Shown in pieces: positions 13,766-22,490 of a stretch of 31,832 nucleotides of DNA (its first letter is position 1; the number at the start of each line of letters is the position of its first letter). Under the pieces are notes generated by a model. That model ran no database searches. It was not told where the DNA came from and saw only the letters and a program-made list of their open reading frames with translations. Made by a program: the position numbers and the translations under genes. The stretch is taken from the IMG/VR virus record IMGVR_UViG_3300027911_000046, positions 1-31,832 of that record; one strand, 5' to 3'. Source of the DNA: a virus.

Positions 13766-15382
13766 CTAGTATCTGCGTCCATAGTCCCATCCGACGGCCT
13801 TCGCGGAGGTATAGGTGTTCTGGCCGTTGGCCGTGTTGGCGGGCGGGGTGTCCTGAATGAGGATCACGCAAGCCTGTCCCCTCACGCCCGCCTGGAGCCG
13901 GTAGTTCCTGGGGCTCGTATCACCGACTGGCGACTGCGAGAGATTCCTCAGCGGGTTGATCGTCGTCACGCTCTGCGTCGGGTACGAGATGACGTTGATC
14001 GTCGAGGAGGCCGGGTTGGGCAGCTGCGCCGCCACATCCACGTACCGCCACGCTTTCTCGGTGTCGATTAGGGGCTGGCCCTGCATGTCACGCCCGAAGA
14101 AGGGCCTGGACATGATCTGGGCTGTGTAGGAGTAGGTCTGGTTGTTCGCGATCGAGAGACCGGTAGCGTCGTAGTTGTCGATCCCCAACCCCGGGACTTC
14201 GATCTGCCTAACGCCGCCGTTTAAACCACCAGCCATCACGTAGTAGTTGCCCTTCTGGTCGTAGCCGTCCCAGAGGCTAGTGACCACCCCGAACCCATAC
14301 GTCCACGGCCCGAACCAGGACTCGGTGCGGTAGTTGTAGCCGTAGATCGAGTTCGGGACCAATCCGCTCGAGTTCGCGGGGGTCAGGAAGTAGACCGACC
14401 TCGCCTGTTGGTTGTGTAGTACCGTGACCGTCGGGTTTAGGAAACCCACACTCGAGCCGTACTGGGGCTGGCCGATGATCGAGGGCCATATCTTCTCCAG
14501 GGGCTTACTCACCTGAGAGAGCATCCCCCACGGGTTGACCGTGTAGGCCCCGTGATCTGAGGCCAGGAACCCGTAGCTCTCGACCGTGCACATCGAGTGT
14601 GGTCCAAAGACCCCGGTCTCGGCCGAGATGCCGTGAGTGCCGGATTGGATGGAGATGTCGTCCTGGGACCAGCCGGTCCACATCGAGAGGCCGGCGAAGT
14701 GCCCGATCACGAGTCCCGGGCCAAAGGCCACGAGGTCGGTCAGGAAGCTCTCGCCGAACGTCCGGATGATCGCGCTACTACCCTTCTGCGGCTGGCCTGC
14801 GGTCGGGAGCCCGCAGTCGTCACCGTTATTAAGGCTCGACCAGAATAGGGTCTGGTTGAACGAGGGGGTCGCACTCGTGTTGTTGGCGATCCCGAAGAGT
14901 CTCTGGTTCTGGACCGCTAGTGCCTGGAACGAAAAGCTCGGGGCCTGAACGATCTTCGTGAGTGCTGTCCCGTTCCACTTCCAGAGACCGGCTGGGTCAC
15001 CGATATAGACGCACTCGGTGCCGGAGCCATCCACGAACGCCACCATCGGCGGGTAGGCGAACGTGCTACAGGGACCGATGAGTGTTGGGCTTGTCTTCCA
15101 GGGAGGAGCACCTGGCATGGCCGTCGTCCATAGCTGGCCGCCCGAGACGACTAGCATCTGCGGGACCCCATTCGGGGAGTTCTGCCAAATCATCCCGTTC
15201 TGGACGCCGCTCGTAAAGGACTGGACCAGTTGGCTCCCGTCCCGAGGCTGCATCCCGCCGAACAGGGTGGGCTTGGCGTTTACCGCTAGCTGGACCTCTC
15301 TCGGCCCCAGGTGAGCAGGATCAGAAGTGAGGTTAAGAGTCCCAAACCCATCCTGCCCGTCCTTGATGAGCGGGCGAGGCAT
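13766..15382 (-). CDS. Tail tube/nozzle-like protein (TTPB / head-tail stabilising type)
   Basis: This 538-residue protein starts MPRPLIKDGQDGFGTLNLTS and describes an N-terminal strand plus a beta-propeller-like series of short blades, for example MIWQNSPNGVPQMLVVSGG, CVYIGDPAGLWKWNGTALT and LVIGHFAGLSMWTGWSQDD. Proteins with this opening and repeated W..G/N.GDP.GL.W pattern are the distal tail-tube or head-closure stabilising proteins of podoviruses. It would form the hexameric nozzle beneath the adaptor. It follows the adaptor gene by 107 bases that hide a 25-codon ORF, whose TAA overlaps this ATG (TAATG). The alternative reading is a P22 gp10-like stabilisation protein. Confidence 0.8.
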   Translation of the reverse strand: MPRPLIKDGQDGFGTLNLTSDPAHLGPREVQLAVNAKPTLFGGMQPRDGSQLVQSFTSGVQNGMIWQNSPNGVPQMLVVSGGQLWTTAMPGAPPWKTSPTLIGPCSTFAYPPMVAFVDGSGTECVYIGDPAGLWKWNGTALTKIVQAPSFSFQALAVQNQRLFGIANNTSATPSFNQTLFWSSLNNGDDCGLPTAGQPQKGSSAIIRTFGESFLTDLVAFGPGLVIGHFAGLSMWTGWSQDDISIQSGTHGISAETGVFGPHSMCTVESYGFLASDHGAYTVNPWGMLSQVSKPLEKIWPSIIGQPQYGSSVGFLNPTVTVLHNQQARSVYFLTPANSSGLVPNSIYGYNYRTESWFGPWTYGFGVVTSLWDGYDQKGNYYVMAGGLNGGVRQIEVPGLGIDNYDATGLSIANNQTYSYTAQIMSRPFFGRDMQGQPLIDTEKAWRYVDVAAQLPNPASSTINVISYPTQSVTTINPLRNLSQSPVGDTSPRNYRLQAGVRGQACVILIQDTPPANTANGQNTYTSAKAVGWDYGRRY

Positions 15383-15459
15383 TACGGCCCACCCCGGTTA
15401 GGGGTTTTCTTTCCTCCATCGCCTAACCCGCTCCACCGCTTTCTTCCGCTGATCAGCAT
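15382..15459 (-). CDS. Cryptic 25-residue basic ORF coupled to the nozzle gene
   Basis: An ATG at 15459 preceded by AAAAGGA (15465-15471, spacing 5 bases) opens a 25-codon frame. Its TAA shares a base with the ATG of the nozzle gene (TAATG). The product begins MLISGRKRWSGLGDGG and ends in a Lys/Asn/Arg/Gly/Pro-rich stretch; it is strongly basic, without a membrane segment. The ribosome binding site is better than that of most virion genes here, and the overlap with the next start suggests translational coupling. It may be a leader whose translation delivers ribosomes to the nozzle gene, or a small virion peptide. Confidence 0.55.
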   Translation of the reverse strand: MLISGRKRWSGLGDGGKKTPNRGGP

Positions 15460-15489
15460 GTAAGTCCTTTTATCGCAAGCCTAAACCGA

Positions 15490-16206
15490 CTACTGTGTCG
15501 CCCAATCAAACGGAGAGTCGTCGTACCTCTCACTGATCGGGGTGATCCCCTCTCTCGAGAGGTCCTGAAGTTCTTCGTCTAGAAGCTGCTGGCCGTAGGC
15601 TTCGATCTCGGCTGCTGCCTGGGTTTCAGCGCCACCCTTCCTCAGGATGGCTGCCGCCCCGAAGTGGGCCAGGACATCGCTAAAGGTGGTGGTTGGCAGT
15701 ACCACGGTACTGGTATCGGCCACTAACTGGTCGAACTGGGTTGGTGTCCAGTTGACCCAGATACCGGTGGCTTGCTGGCCCGCTGCGTCCGGCATGATGA
15801 TGTTCGTGCCCTGCCTGAACCAAGCCTGATAGGTGAACCCGTTGAGGCTCGCCAACAGGTAGTCCTTGGTCCACTGCTGCTGGTAGGGGAGGTTGTTGAA
15901 AGAGACCCCTAGGATGCGGTAGAGGTTGTTCTGGTTGTCACCCGTACCAGTCGATAGTGACGCCATGGGGATAGCGCCATTACTATCGGCCGTGAGTGGA
16001 ATCTGGTCACCGATCTCGCCCGTCAGGGTCGTGAAGACGTTGACGTTAATGAACGGGTTGGCGTTCAAGACCCGCTTCCAGAGCCGCATGTGAACAGCGC
16101 CCAAGCGGCGATCAACCTCGCCGCCCGGGGAAGTGTCCCACCGTGGACTTGCTACAGCGTCCGCGATGTTAAGAACGTCGTTCCGGATCTGGACTCTTGT
16201 GGCCAT
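15490..16206 (-). CDS. Head-tail adaptor-like protein (TTPA / gp11 position)
   Basis: The 238-residue protein begins MATRVQIRNDVLNIADAVAS and has the helix-rich start and end with a beta middle (DSNGAIPMASLS; YRILGVSFNNLPYQQQWT; GIWVNWTPTQFDQL) typical of adaptor proteins that bind under the portal ring. The C-terminal helix includes AAAILRKGGAETQAAAEIEAYGQ, common in this class. It lies one gene after capsid-associated genes and directly before the nozzle gene, the same order as T7 gp11-gp12. Its start follows the upstream stop with no gap and no Shine-Dalgarno sequence, so it is probably translated by coupling. Confidence 0.78.
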   Translation of the reverse strand: MATRVQIRNDVLNIADAVASPRWDTSPGGEVDRRLGAVHMRLWKRVLNANPFINVNVFTTLTGEIGDQIPLTADSNGAIPMASLSTGTGDNQNNLYRILGVSFNNLPYQQQWTKDYLLASLNGFTYQAWFRQGTNIIMPDAAGQQATGIWVNWTPTQFDQLVADTSTVVLPTTTFSDVLAHFGAAAILRKGGAETQAAAEIEAYGQQLLDEELQDLSREGITPISERYDDSPFDWATQ

Positions 16207-16728
16207 TTATTTGTTTAGGGGCTCACTCTTGGGTACCTTCTTGGAACGCTTACCCAGGATCGAACCTTCGTTTTGGTAGACGGGCTTGACGATCTTTATG
16301 CCCAAGTCCTCGCCGATGCCCTTCTTGTTCATCTCGAACATTTCCTCGGCGTACTCGGTCGTGCTCTTGGCGTTCTCGATGCCCTGCTTCGCGTTGTGTT
16401 CGTGGATATGGTCCAGGAGTCTCGCAACGTCCTCTCGACCCATATCCCTCGCCCAGCGCTGGCAGTGATGCTGCACGTAGTTCGCGGCCTGATCGACCGG
16501 ACAGTCCTTAGGCAGGTACGCTAGAACGTCAAACGCCTGGTCGGCGTCGTACTCACCCTTCCGTACCCAGTCCCTGCGCTTGTCGGCCTCTGGCCATCTA
16601 AACGTCACGGCCCATGCGTTCATGGGGCCTATCCAGCGAAGCCCCAGAGAGTCGTCGAGTCGCTTTAGCTGCTGCTCGAGTTCGGGCCTGGCGGGCAGAC
16701 CTTCGGCCGTCAGGATGTGATTGTCCAT
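16207..16728 (-). CDS. Hypothetical helical protein between capsid and adaptor genes
   Basis: I do not recognise this 173-residue protein. It is charged and mostly helical, with a short Trp-rich segment LGLRWIGPMNAWAVTFRWP (about 29-47). A YVQHHCQRWARDMGREDVAR helix (about 84-103) and a Lys-rich C-terminus (GKRSKKVPKSEP) follow. It has no membrane segment or obvious catalytic motif. The position between the decoration-like gene and the adaptor suggests a head-assembly or virion role, conserved in place in related podovirus-like genomes as far as I recall. The leader has no Shine-Dalgarno sequence. Confidence 0.75.
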   Translation of the reverse strand: MDNHILTAEGLPARPELEQQLKRLDDSLGLRWIGPMNAWAVTFRWPEADKRRDWVRKGEYDADQAFDVLAYLPKDCPVDQAANYVQHHCQRWARDMGREDVARLLDHIHEHNAKQGIENAKSTTEYAEEMFEMNKKGIGEDLGIKIVKPVYQNEGSILGKRSKKVPKSEPLNK

Positions 16729-16766
16729 AGTTCAGTTGTTGGGGGGAGACTACTGAGACTTACTGT

Positions 16767-17207
16767 CTATCGGAGAATGAAGAGCTCGGCACCAATGATC
16801 CCGCCGGTCGCCTGACCAGTCACGGTACCGGCAGCGATGAAGTCGGCATAGAGCGAATCGGCCGGCTGGATAGTGCGCTGGGCGTCGGAGTTGGACGCGA
16901 GGGCCGGGATCGGGAAGGTCTGTTTGGCCGTCTGTGATGTGACGGTGATGTCCTGAGCTGCGGTCAGCGGGACCTTCGCAAAGGAGTTAAGGGAGTCGTA
17001 CTTCCCGATCGTTACCGTCAAGGCCGAGCCGCTTGTTGCGAGCACGGTCTGGCTAACGGCACCGGCATTGAAATACTGCTTCCGGGAGGCCGAGCCGATA
17101 GCCACGGTGGTGGTCGTGGAGTTCGAGATCGTTGCCGGGAACGACGTAATCTCGGTGTTGATCTGTGTGCCGAACTCGCCGGGCTGCTCCAGTCTGTTGC
17201 GATTCAT
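16767..17207 (-). CDS. Small beta-rich capsid-associated protein, possible decoration protein
   Basis: This 146-residue protein opens MNRNRLEQPGEFGTQINTEI and continues with Thr/Ser/Ala-rich strands such as SNSTTTTVAIGSASRKQYFN and PADSLYADFIAAGTVTGQ, ending IGAELFILR. It is predicted to be all beta with no catalytic motif. Its position directly after the major capsid gene is where decoration or head-fibre proteins are usually encoded. An 83-base gap with a hairpin separates it from the capsid gene, and its ATG lacks a Shine-Dalgarno sequence. Role inferred from position. Confidence 0.75.
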   Translation of the reverse strand: MNRNRLEQPGEFGTQINTEITSFPATISNSTTTTVAIGSASRKQYFNAGAVSQTVLATSGSALTVTIGKYDSLNSFAKVPLTAAQDITVTSQTAKQTFPIPALASNSDAQRTIQPADSLYADFIAAGTVTGQATGGIIGAELFILR

Positions 17208-17249
17208 GTTTCAGATTGGTAGGGAGAAAACTGCAAGGAGGAGAAGTCC

Positions 17250-17276
17250 GATGGGGGCCGGGTTAGGGCCCCTATC
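17250..17276 (-). other. Hairpin just downstream of the major capsid gene
   Basis: On the minus strand, GGGGCC and GGCCCC pair around a seven-base loop (CUAACCC), and the stem extends by GAU/AUC across one A-C mismatch, 14 bases after the capsid stop codon. No uridine tract follows, so it is not a standard terminator. It could protect the 3' end of a processed capsid transcript or dampen read-through into the smaller downstream genes. Confidence 0.35.
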
Positions 17277-17290
17277 AGAGCCAGAGGAGA

Positions 17291-18601
17291 CTACATTACG
17301 AACGAGTAGCGGTTCGTGTCGGTGTAGCTGACGATGCTGCCGTGGGTGTTGCGCTGGAGGCAACCGAAGTTCCAATACGCACCGAAGTTGATTTCGTATG
17401 CGTCCTGGTCGGCCACAAAGCGCCACGGACCACTGCCCTCATACTGGAGCTTGGTCCAGTCGAGGAGGTCAACCCAGGTAAGGGTCGGCAGGTGAACCAA
17501 GTACACGGTACCGGCCGGGCACCAGAAATCGGCGACCAACGGGATACCGCAGATATTCACGGCCTTGAACCCACCCTTGATCTCCATGAACGAGGCCGCA
17601 TCGAACCGGCGCTGTCCAAGGAAGGACTCCGCGAGCTTGCGCTCGATACCCGGGGTCGTCAAAAGCAGGAACTCGGAGGGGTTAACCTTCGCGTTCTTGC
17701 CCGACTTGCCCATGATACGGGTCGCGAGTTCCCACACATCCATTTCGGACGGCTGGGTCGCATCGTTCGTGTCCGTACCAGCGGTCATGCGGGTCGTATC
17801 CCAGCGGGCATACGTCGCGTTCGTGATGTTCTGGAACGAGGCGTAGCTGTTACCGCGATTCGTGGTGTTGATGAGCCCGTTCGGGTACTGGTTATAGGCG
17901 TCATCGGCGTTCGTCGCAGCCACTACGATGTCGGTCGCAACCATACCGGTGATCGCCGTAGCGAGAACCAGGGTGCAGTTGTCACCGGAGTTCGTGGCAC
18001 TCGTGATGAAGGACTTGCCACGGAGGGTCGCTCCGGTCGTGTCCTTGACCGCGATGAACATGTTCGCATCCAAGAGCAACCCACCCTGGCCAGACGAGGC
18101 AAGCCCGTATGGGGCATTGACCACGATGGTCGTCGAGTTGGTCACACTAGACACGAGGGCTCTACGGCCAAGACCATCGCCGTGGAGGACTTCCTGCTGC
18201 ATGAGACGGCCAGCATCGACCGCTTCCTGCATGATCTTGCGTGCGAGCGGAATGAATGCCGCCTCGCGGGACTCGGTCGCCTGAATGGCGAGCGCGTCTA
18301 CCTGCCTACGCACATAGGTGCGCTTGATACCCAGGTTCGCCTGGACTTCGATCGCGGTCTGCTGGGGCGGGAGGTTACCAAGCTGGGACGCCGTAGCGCC
18401 GACCGGTCGGGTAAGCACCACATCCCAATACACACCGTTACCACCAAAGCGAAGGTTCTGGGGTCCGCCCGCCTGGCCTTTCTTGATATTGGCCAGCAGT
18501 GGCGTCAAGAGCGGGAATGCGTTTACGCGATACTGGGCGTAGACGTTCTTCAAGACACCAGCCACATTGGTGTCCGTGATAAGCAGCGGATTGGCTGCCA
18601 T
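17291..18601 (-). CDS. Major capsid protein
   Basis: The 436-residue product has features of an HK97-fold major capsid protein: a start with MAANPLLITDTNVAGVLKNV, a long charged segment NLGIKRTYVRRQVDALAIQ (spine-helix region), then MQEAVDAGRLMQQEVLHGDG. The segment VNPSEFLLLTTPGIERKLAE matches the region where capsid proteins of this type contain PxxY/F-L..pG, and VNICGIPLVADFWCPAGTVY follows near the end. It directly follows the scaffold gene, and its length is usual for the fold. I cannot place it in a specific named subfamily. The ATG has no Shine-Dalgarno sequence. An antisense open frame spans almost the whole gene but looks like a codon-bias shadow. Confidence 0.88.
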   Translation of the reverse strand: MAANPLLITDTNVAGVLKNVYAQYRVNAFPLLTPLLANIKKGQAGGPQNLRFGGNGVYWDVVLTRPVGATASQLGNLPPQQTAIEVQANLGIKRTYVRRQVDALAIQATESREAAFIPLARKIMQEAVDAGRLMQQEVLHGDGLGRRALVSSVTNSTTIVVNAPYGLASSGQGGLLLDANMFIAVKDTTGATLRGKSFITSATNSGDNCTLVLATAITGMVATDIVVAATNADDAYNQYPNGLINTTNRGNSYASFQNITNATYARWDTTRMTAGTDTNDATQPSEMDVWELATRIMGKSGKNAKVNPSEFLLLTTPGIERKLAESFLGQRRFDAASFMEIKGGFKAVNICGIPLVADFWCPAGTVYLVHLPTLTWVDLLDWTKLQYEGSGPWRFVADQDAYEINFGAYWNFGCLQRNTHGSIVSYTDTNRYSFVM

Positions 18602-18639
18602 TGATCGGTTCGATTAAGGGTACTGCCCGGCTAAAGACC

Positions 18640-19839
18640 CTACTCGGGATCTTTCCCGAAGGTCTGCTGCATCCAGTCCTCAGCCGATTTTGGCTTAGGT
18701 GGTGTGCCAGGGCCGCTCGGAGCGACCGCGCCGACTTTGGTCGGTGAGACTGCTCGAGCTAGTTGTCGTTTGGCCATCGCTGCCTCGACCTTGGCGGCGT
18801 CTACCTGCACGCGGGCCCGGCGTTCAGCAACAGTCTGGCTCCCAACTCGGTCTGTATGACGCTGCTCCGCCCAAGGGCGAAGATCGGTGTCAATACGCCG
18901 TTCGACCTCCGGTAGATATTCTGGCGGTACTACTCCCCCGACGGTCAGGTCTGAGGTCAGGAGTGTGATACGACCGATTATCTCTTCGTTGGTCACGCTG
19001 GGGAACTGCTTGGCCACCGACTCCACCTTCGGAGTGATGGTTTGCTCTATGTAACCCGTGGCGAGAGCGGTCCTCTGCTGGGCCACTTGGGCTTGCTGCT
19101 GTTCAACTCGCTCTTGTTCAAGGCGCTCGAGGCGGGCTTGGGGCGAGTTGAGCCTTTGGTATTCCTGGGTTGCTACTTCTCTGAAATTGGGGTCCGCGAG
19201 GTACCGCTCGATCAGCGTGTCCCGCTCCTGAAGCGCTTCCTGGTACCCGCGAATCTCCTGCTGGGCCTGGCCCATGGTCTGCTTCGTGAGCGCAACCTCG
19301 TTCTCACGGCGCTCGTTGTAGTAGCCCATCTTGGCCAGCCTGACCAGTTGATCGACGTTCGCCTCACGCTCCTTGCCGTCGGCGGTGAACTTGATCTTGA
19401 GGTCAGGGACCTCTTCTACCGGGGCTCCGTCGGGCCCAAGGGCTTCGTAGTCACGCTTGATCGCGGGCTTGTCGGGGACCTCTTCCTTCGAGGTTTCCCC
19501 TTCGGGGGTGATAGCGGCCTTGATCGCTTCGTGCTCGGTGGCGTCCGCGAACTCACCGTTCGGGCGGTGCCACTTCCCTTGATCGTCCTGCCAGTAGCCA
19601 GTAGGCGCTTCCTCTTCTTTGGGCTTTTCCTCTGGTTTAGCCTTGGCTTCAGGAACTTTCTCGCCATCAGCCGGAGGTACTGGCGGACTATCTGCTTTAA
19701 TCTTCTCACCAGTTCCGCCTATTTCTGCTGGTGTCTCATCAAGAACCTTGATCAGGTTCTCGGTCGGCATGTTGATCAGGTCGTTCGCCGTGGGGTTGGT
19801 GGCGTTGACCATTGGGGTTGCTACAGGTACATCAGCCAT
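18640..19839 (-). CDS. Capsid scaffold protein
   Basis: This 399-residue protein is highly acidic and Lys/Glu/Pro-rich in its first 130 residues. A long coiled coil follows (about 170-265), with Glu/Gln/Arg heptads including RLERLEQERVEQQQAQVAQQ, and the C-terminus has basic helices (AAKVEAAMAKRQLARAVSP; AEDWMQQTFGKDPE). This composition and the position between portal and major capsid genes are diagnostic of a scaffold that guides procapsid assembly and then leaves; the basic C-terminal helices usually contact the capsid floor. No protease domain is seen, so it is not a protease-scaffold fusion. AGAGGA at 19848-19853 is the ribosome binding site, 8 bases before the ATG. Confidence 0.88.
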   Translation of the reverse strand: MADVPVATPMVNATNPTANDLINMPTENLIKVLDETPAEIGGTGEKIKADSPPVPPADGEKVPEAKAKPEEKPKEEEAPTGYWQDDQGKWHRPNGEFADATEHEAIKAAITPEGETSKEEVPDKPAIKRDYEALGPDGAPVEEVPDLKIKFTADGKEREANVDQLVRLAKMGYYNERRENEVALTKQTMGQAQQEIRGYQEALQERDTLIERYLADPNFREVATQEYQRLNSPQARLERLEQERVEQQQAQVAQQRTALATGYIEQTITPKVESVAKQFPSVTNEEIIGRITLLTSDLTVGGVVPPEYLPEVERRIDTDLRPWAEQRHTDRVGSQTVAERRARVQVDAAKVEAAMAKRQLARAVSPTKVGAVAPSGPGTPPKPKSAEDWMQQTFGKDPE

Positions 19840-19930
19840 ACGTAAAATCCTCTAGGAGGGGCGGACCAATTAAGGGCGCGCTCCTGTCTGGGTGGTGCTT
19901 GGGTTGTTGCTGGGTTTTAGGGGGGTTGTA

Positions 19931-22489
19931 CTACTTGATCGGCTGACCCTGCTCGAACAGCCGGGTGTTTTGATCGCCGGAGGTGAGCCCGATCTGCTGC
20001 ATTGGGGCTGCTGCTACTGGCGGATTGTTGAGTGCTAGCGGGGCCTGCTGGGCACCCAACTGCTGGCCTGGGCCCTGTAGTGGTTGCTGCTGTTGGTTCG
20101 GGGCCGGTACCTCGCCCTGGCTACCGTCGGGTGGCCACATTGGGGGCGGGGTACCAGGCATCGGACCCATCATCCCCATAGCCATCGCCTGCTGCTTCGC
20201 TGCGCCCTGCTGGGCGAGCAAGATCCACCGCTCGTAGGCCGCCGCTAGCACCATCTGTGGCTGGTCGGGCTGGAGCAGGATCTCTTCTTCCAGGACCGTC
20301 TGGTGCGTGTGCTCGTCGTCCATCCAGAGGATGGGCTCGGGCATTGGGTTGCCGGTCTGGATGATCATCTGAGCTATGCGTTCGGCCCGTGCCTTGTGAT
20401 GCACGTCGGGCGAGTCCATGTTCCGGACCCATGCAAACGGCATCCGTGAGCGGTACTCCTGCGGGGAGACCAACTGCTTCTGGAACATGTCGTCCAGCAT
20501 CGAGAGCCTTAGGGACCGTGGCATCGGCATCAGGGTCTCAGGCTCGATCCAGACATGAGAGGTCTGGTCCAAGTCCTGATTGCTTAGGACCATTCCAAGA
20601 TCCGGGCGGCTCCGGCCCTCGAGCGCGATCTGCCTCGGGATGTCGTATCCCCAGCGCATGAACTTGAGGACGAGTTTCGCCCAGTCCGTGAAGGAGATTG
20701 ATGCCGCCTGGATCATGGGGGCGAAGACCCTCTCCAGCTGCTCACGAATCGCCAGGATCGCTCGGCCAGAGTCGCCCGCCGTCATCGACCCACGGCTCGT
20801 GTCGTTCCAGCCGGTCAGATCCTCAAACCGTTTCTGGTTCGCCTGTAGGGCTTGAACAACGTCGGGACTGATCGGGTGGCCACCGACCTCCTTTAGAACA
20901 TCCTGGAGGGGCATCGTACCCTTCACCCCCCAGATATTCATGCTGCCGGCCGAGAAGGACTCGGTGCTGATCGTCCCCTCTCTCGCGAGCACATTGATAC
21001 CCGAGTGCTTTCTGATCCCCTCGACCCACTTGCTCCAGAGCGTGTTCTGGCGGATCTGGCTATCGACCCACTTGTTCATTTCCGCTATGGGGAAGAACGA
21101 GGGATCGGTACTACCATCCGTCCAGCGAACGATTGGAACCTCGCCAATCAAGAGGGGCATCGGCGGGACCACGAGCTTGTTCGCGACAAGGGTCATTTGG
21201 AACCCGGTCGGGATGTACTCCGACTTCTCTGCGTAGACCGTGACCCTCGAGACCGTCTGTTGGGTCCGCGTGAGCTCGTCGATTTCGGGGTAGATAAACC
21301 CCATCCTCGAGATCGGGATGTGTTGGAGGTTGTCGTCGTAATTGAACGTGCCAACCTCGTCGGCCACATCCTTGCCATACGTCCTGACCGCTTCGTTCTT
21401 GCTAATGACCTCCCGGATCAACCAAAGCCAGGGCCGCCTGGTGGCGGTTGCCTCTGGCGAGACTCGCACCTGCTCGATGCGTCTCACACGGGTTCTGACA
21501 TCACCCGCCGGGAACTGACGTGTCCACGGCAGTAACGCCTTGCCTGATTCGGGATCTACATACGTCTTAGGGTCAACCCACGGACCTGCATCCGGGTCCC
21601 AGTAGAGCTCCAGGAAACAAACACCGTCCGTGCCAGTCCAGTACGCCCCTTCCTGAACAATGAGGGGCATCTTCTGCTCTTTCCACGAGTACTCTAAGGC
21701 CGCCTGTGCCGCCTCGGCCCGTTTCACCTTGTCATGGTCCTGCGACTCGGGCTCACAGTTAAAGCCCGGGCGCTGCTCCATGATGAGTTGGATACGCTGG
21801 TCAAGGGCCGGCGAGATCATGTTGTCCACGATCCGGGCCGCGTCCCTCGGCTTCATGGGCTCTCTCCAGGGCCCGAACCCAACACTACTTATCCACTGCT
21901 GCCCCTTCCTGAACAACCGGTTCCGCTCGACCATGTGGATGATCGCATAGGTACCGGCACCGTAATTAGTCCAAGCGTGCTGCGCCCACGATACCCAATC
22001 GACCTCTGTGGGGTGGTCCTTGAGGAGTGGGAAGTCATCGCCGTAGAGGGCCGCGATAGCACTCCGGTCAGCGGGGTCGCTAAGACTACCGCCCGATAGT
22101 ACCGATCCCGAGTCGTCGCCCAACCCGTACATGGAATGGCCGGTGACGGAATCCCCGCCCGCAGCCGATCCGTGCCCCTGTCCCTGTCCGATCCCGGTAG
22201 TGGCACTCGTACCGGGCTCGTTACCCATCCCAGCACTACCCATACTAGTCACCTGACCACTCGGTGTAGCACCGGTCAGTTGCTCGAACCCGGTAGCGGG
22301 AGGCTGGGGTTGTACCCCCAACTGTCTGACAGCCAGATCCTCAGAACTCGGGTTCTGGCCCTCCGCCATCAACTGGTCAAGACCATCCAGACTTACCGAA
22401 TGGTCGCCCATAACCCCGTCCCGAAGAGGTCCTATCTTCTTGGGGTCTACCTGCGCGAGTGGGTCGGGGTTGAACGGTACAGCCGCCAT
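19931..22489 (-). CDS. Portal protein (852 residues)
   Basis: The product has the podovirus-type portal pattern. The core carries NRLFRKGQQW and RIVDNMISPALDQRIQLIME, a wing-like middle with WTGTDGVCFLELYWDPDAGP and FFPIAEMNKWVDSQIRQNTL, and a stem/crown region containing LTGWNDTSRGSMTAGDSGRA. It ends in a Pro/Gln/Met-rich tail of about 90 residues. A Gly/Ser-rich N-terminal extension of about 110 residues precedes the core. Twelve copies would form the ring at the unique capsid vertex through which the terminase pumps DNA. It lies directly upstream of the scaffold; the ATG follows the previous stop by one base (TAAAATG). Length is at the large end of the family because of both low-complexity ends. 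Confidence 0.9.
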   Translation of the reverse strand: MAAVPFNPDPLAQVDPKKIGPLRDGVMGDHSVSLDGLDQLMAEGQNPSSEDLAVRQLGVQPQPPATGFEQLTGATPSGQVTSMGSAGMGNEPGTSATTGIGQGQGHGSAAGGDSVTGHSMYGLGDDSGSVLSGGSLSDPADRSAIAALYGDDFPLLKDHPTEVDWVSWAQHAWTNYGAGTYAIIHMVERNRLFRKGQQWISSVGFGPWREPMKPRDAARIVDNMISPALDQRIQLIMEQRPGFNCEPESQDHDKVKRAEAAQAALEYSWKEQKMPLIVQEGAYWTGTDGVCFLELYWDPDAGPWVDPKTYVDPESGKALLPWTRQFPAGDVRTRVRRIEQVRVSPEATATRRPWLWLIREVISKNEAVRTYGKDVADEVGTFNYDDNLQHIPISRMGFIYPEIDELTRTQQTVSRVTVYAEKSEYIPTGFQMTLVANKLVVPPMPLLIGEVPIVRWTDGSTDPSFFPIAEMNKWVDSQIRQNTLWSKWVEGIRKHSGINVLAREGTISTESFSAGSMNIWGVKGTMPLQDVLKEVGGHPISPDVVQALQANQKRFEDLTGWNDTSRGSMTAGDSGRAILAIREQLERVFAPMIQAASISFTDWAKLVLKFMRWGYDIPRQIALEGRSRPDLGMVLSNQDLDQTSHVWIEPETLMPMPRSLRLSMLDDMFQKQLVSPQEYRSRMPFAWVRNMDSPDVHHKARAERIAQMIIQTGNPMPEPILWMDDEHTHQTVLEEEILLQPDQPQMVLAAAYERWILLAQQGAAKQQAMAMGMMGPMPGTPPPMWPPDGSQGEVPAPNQQQQPLQGPGQQLGAQQAPLALNNPPVAAAPMQQIGLTSGDQNTRLFEQGQPIK

Positions 22490-22490
22490 T

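Noticed and set aside
17342-18604. 420-residue plus-strand open frame lying antisense across the whole major capsid gene
   Set aside because: It mirrors the capsid gene's codon bias: Arg/Val/Gly-rich product, no domain, no ribosome binding site. The sense frame has clear capsid features.
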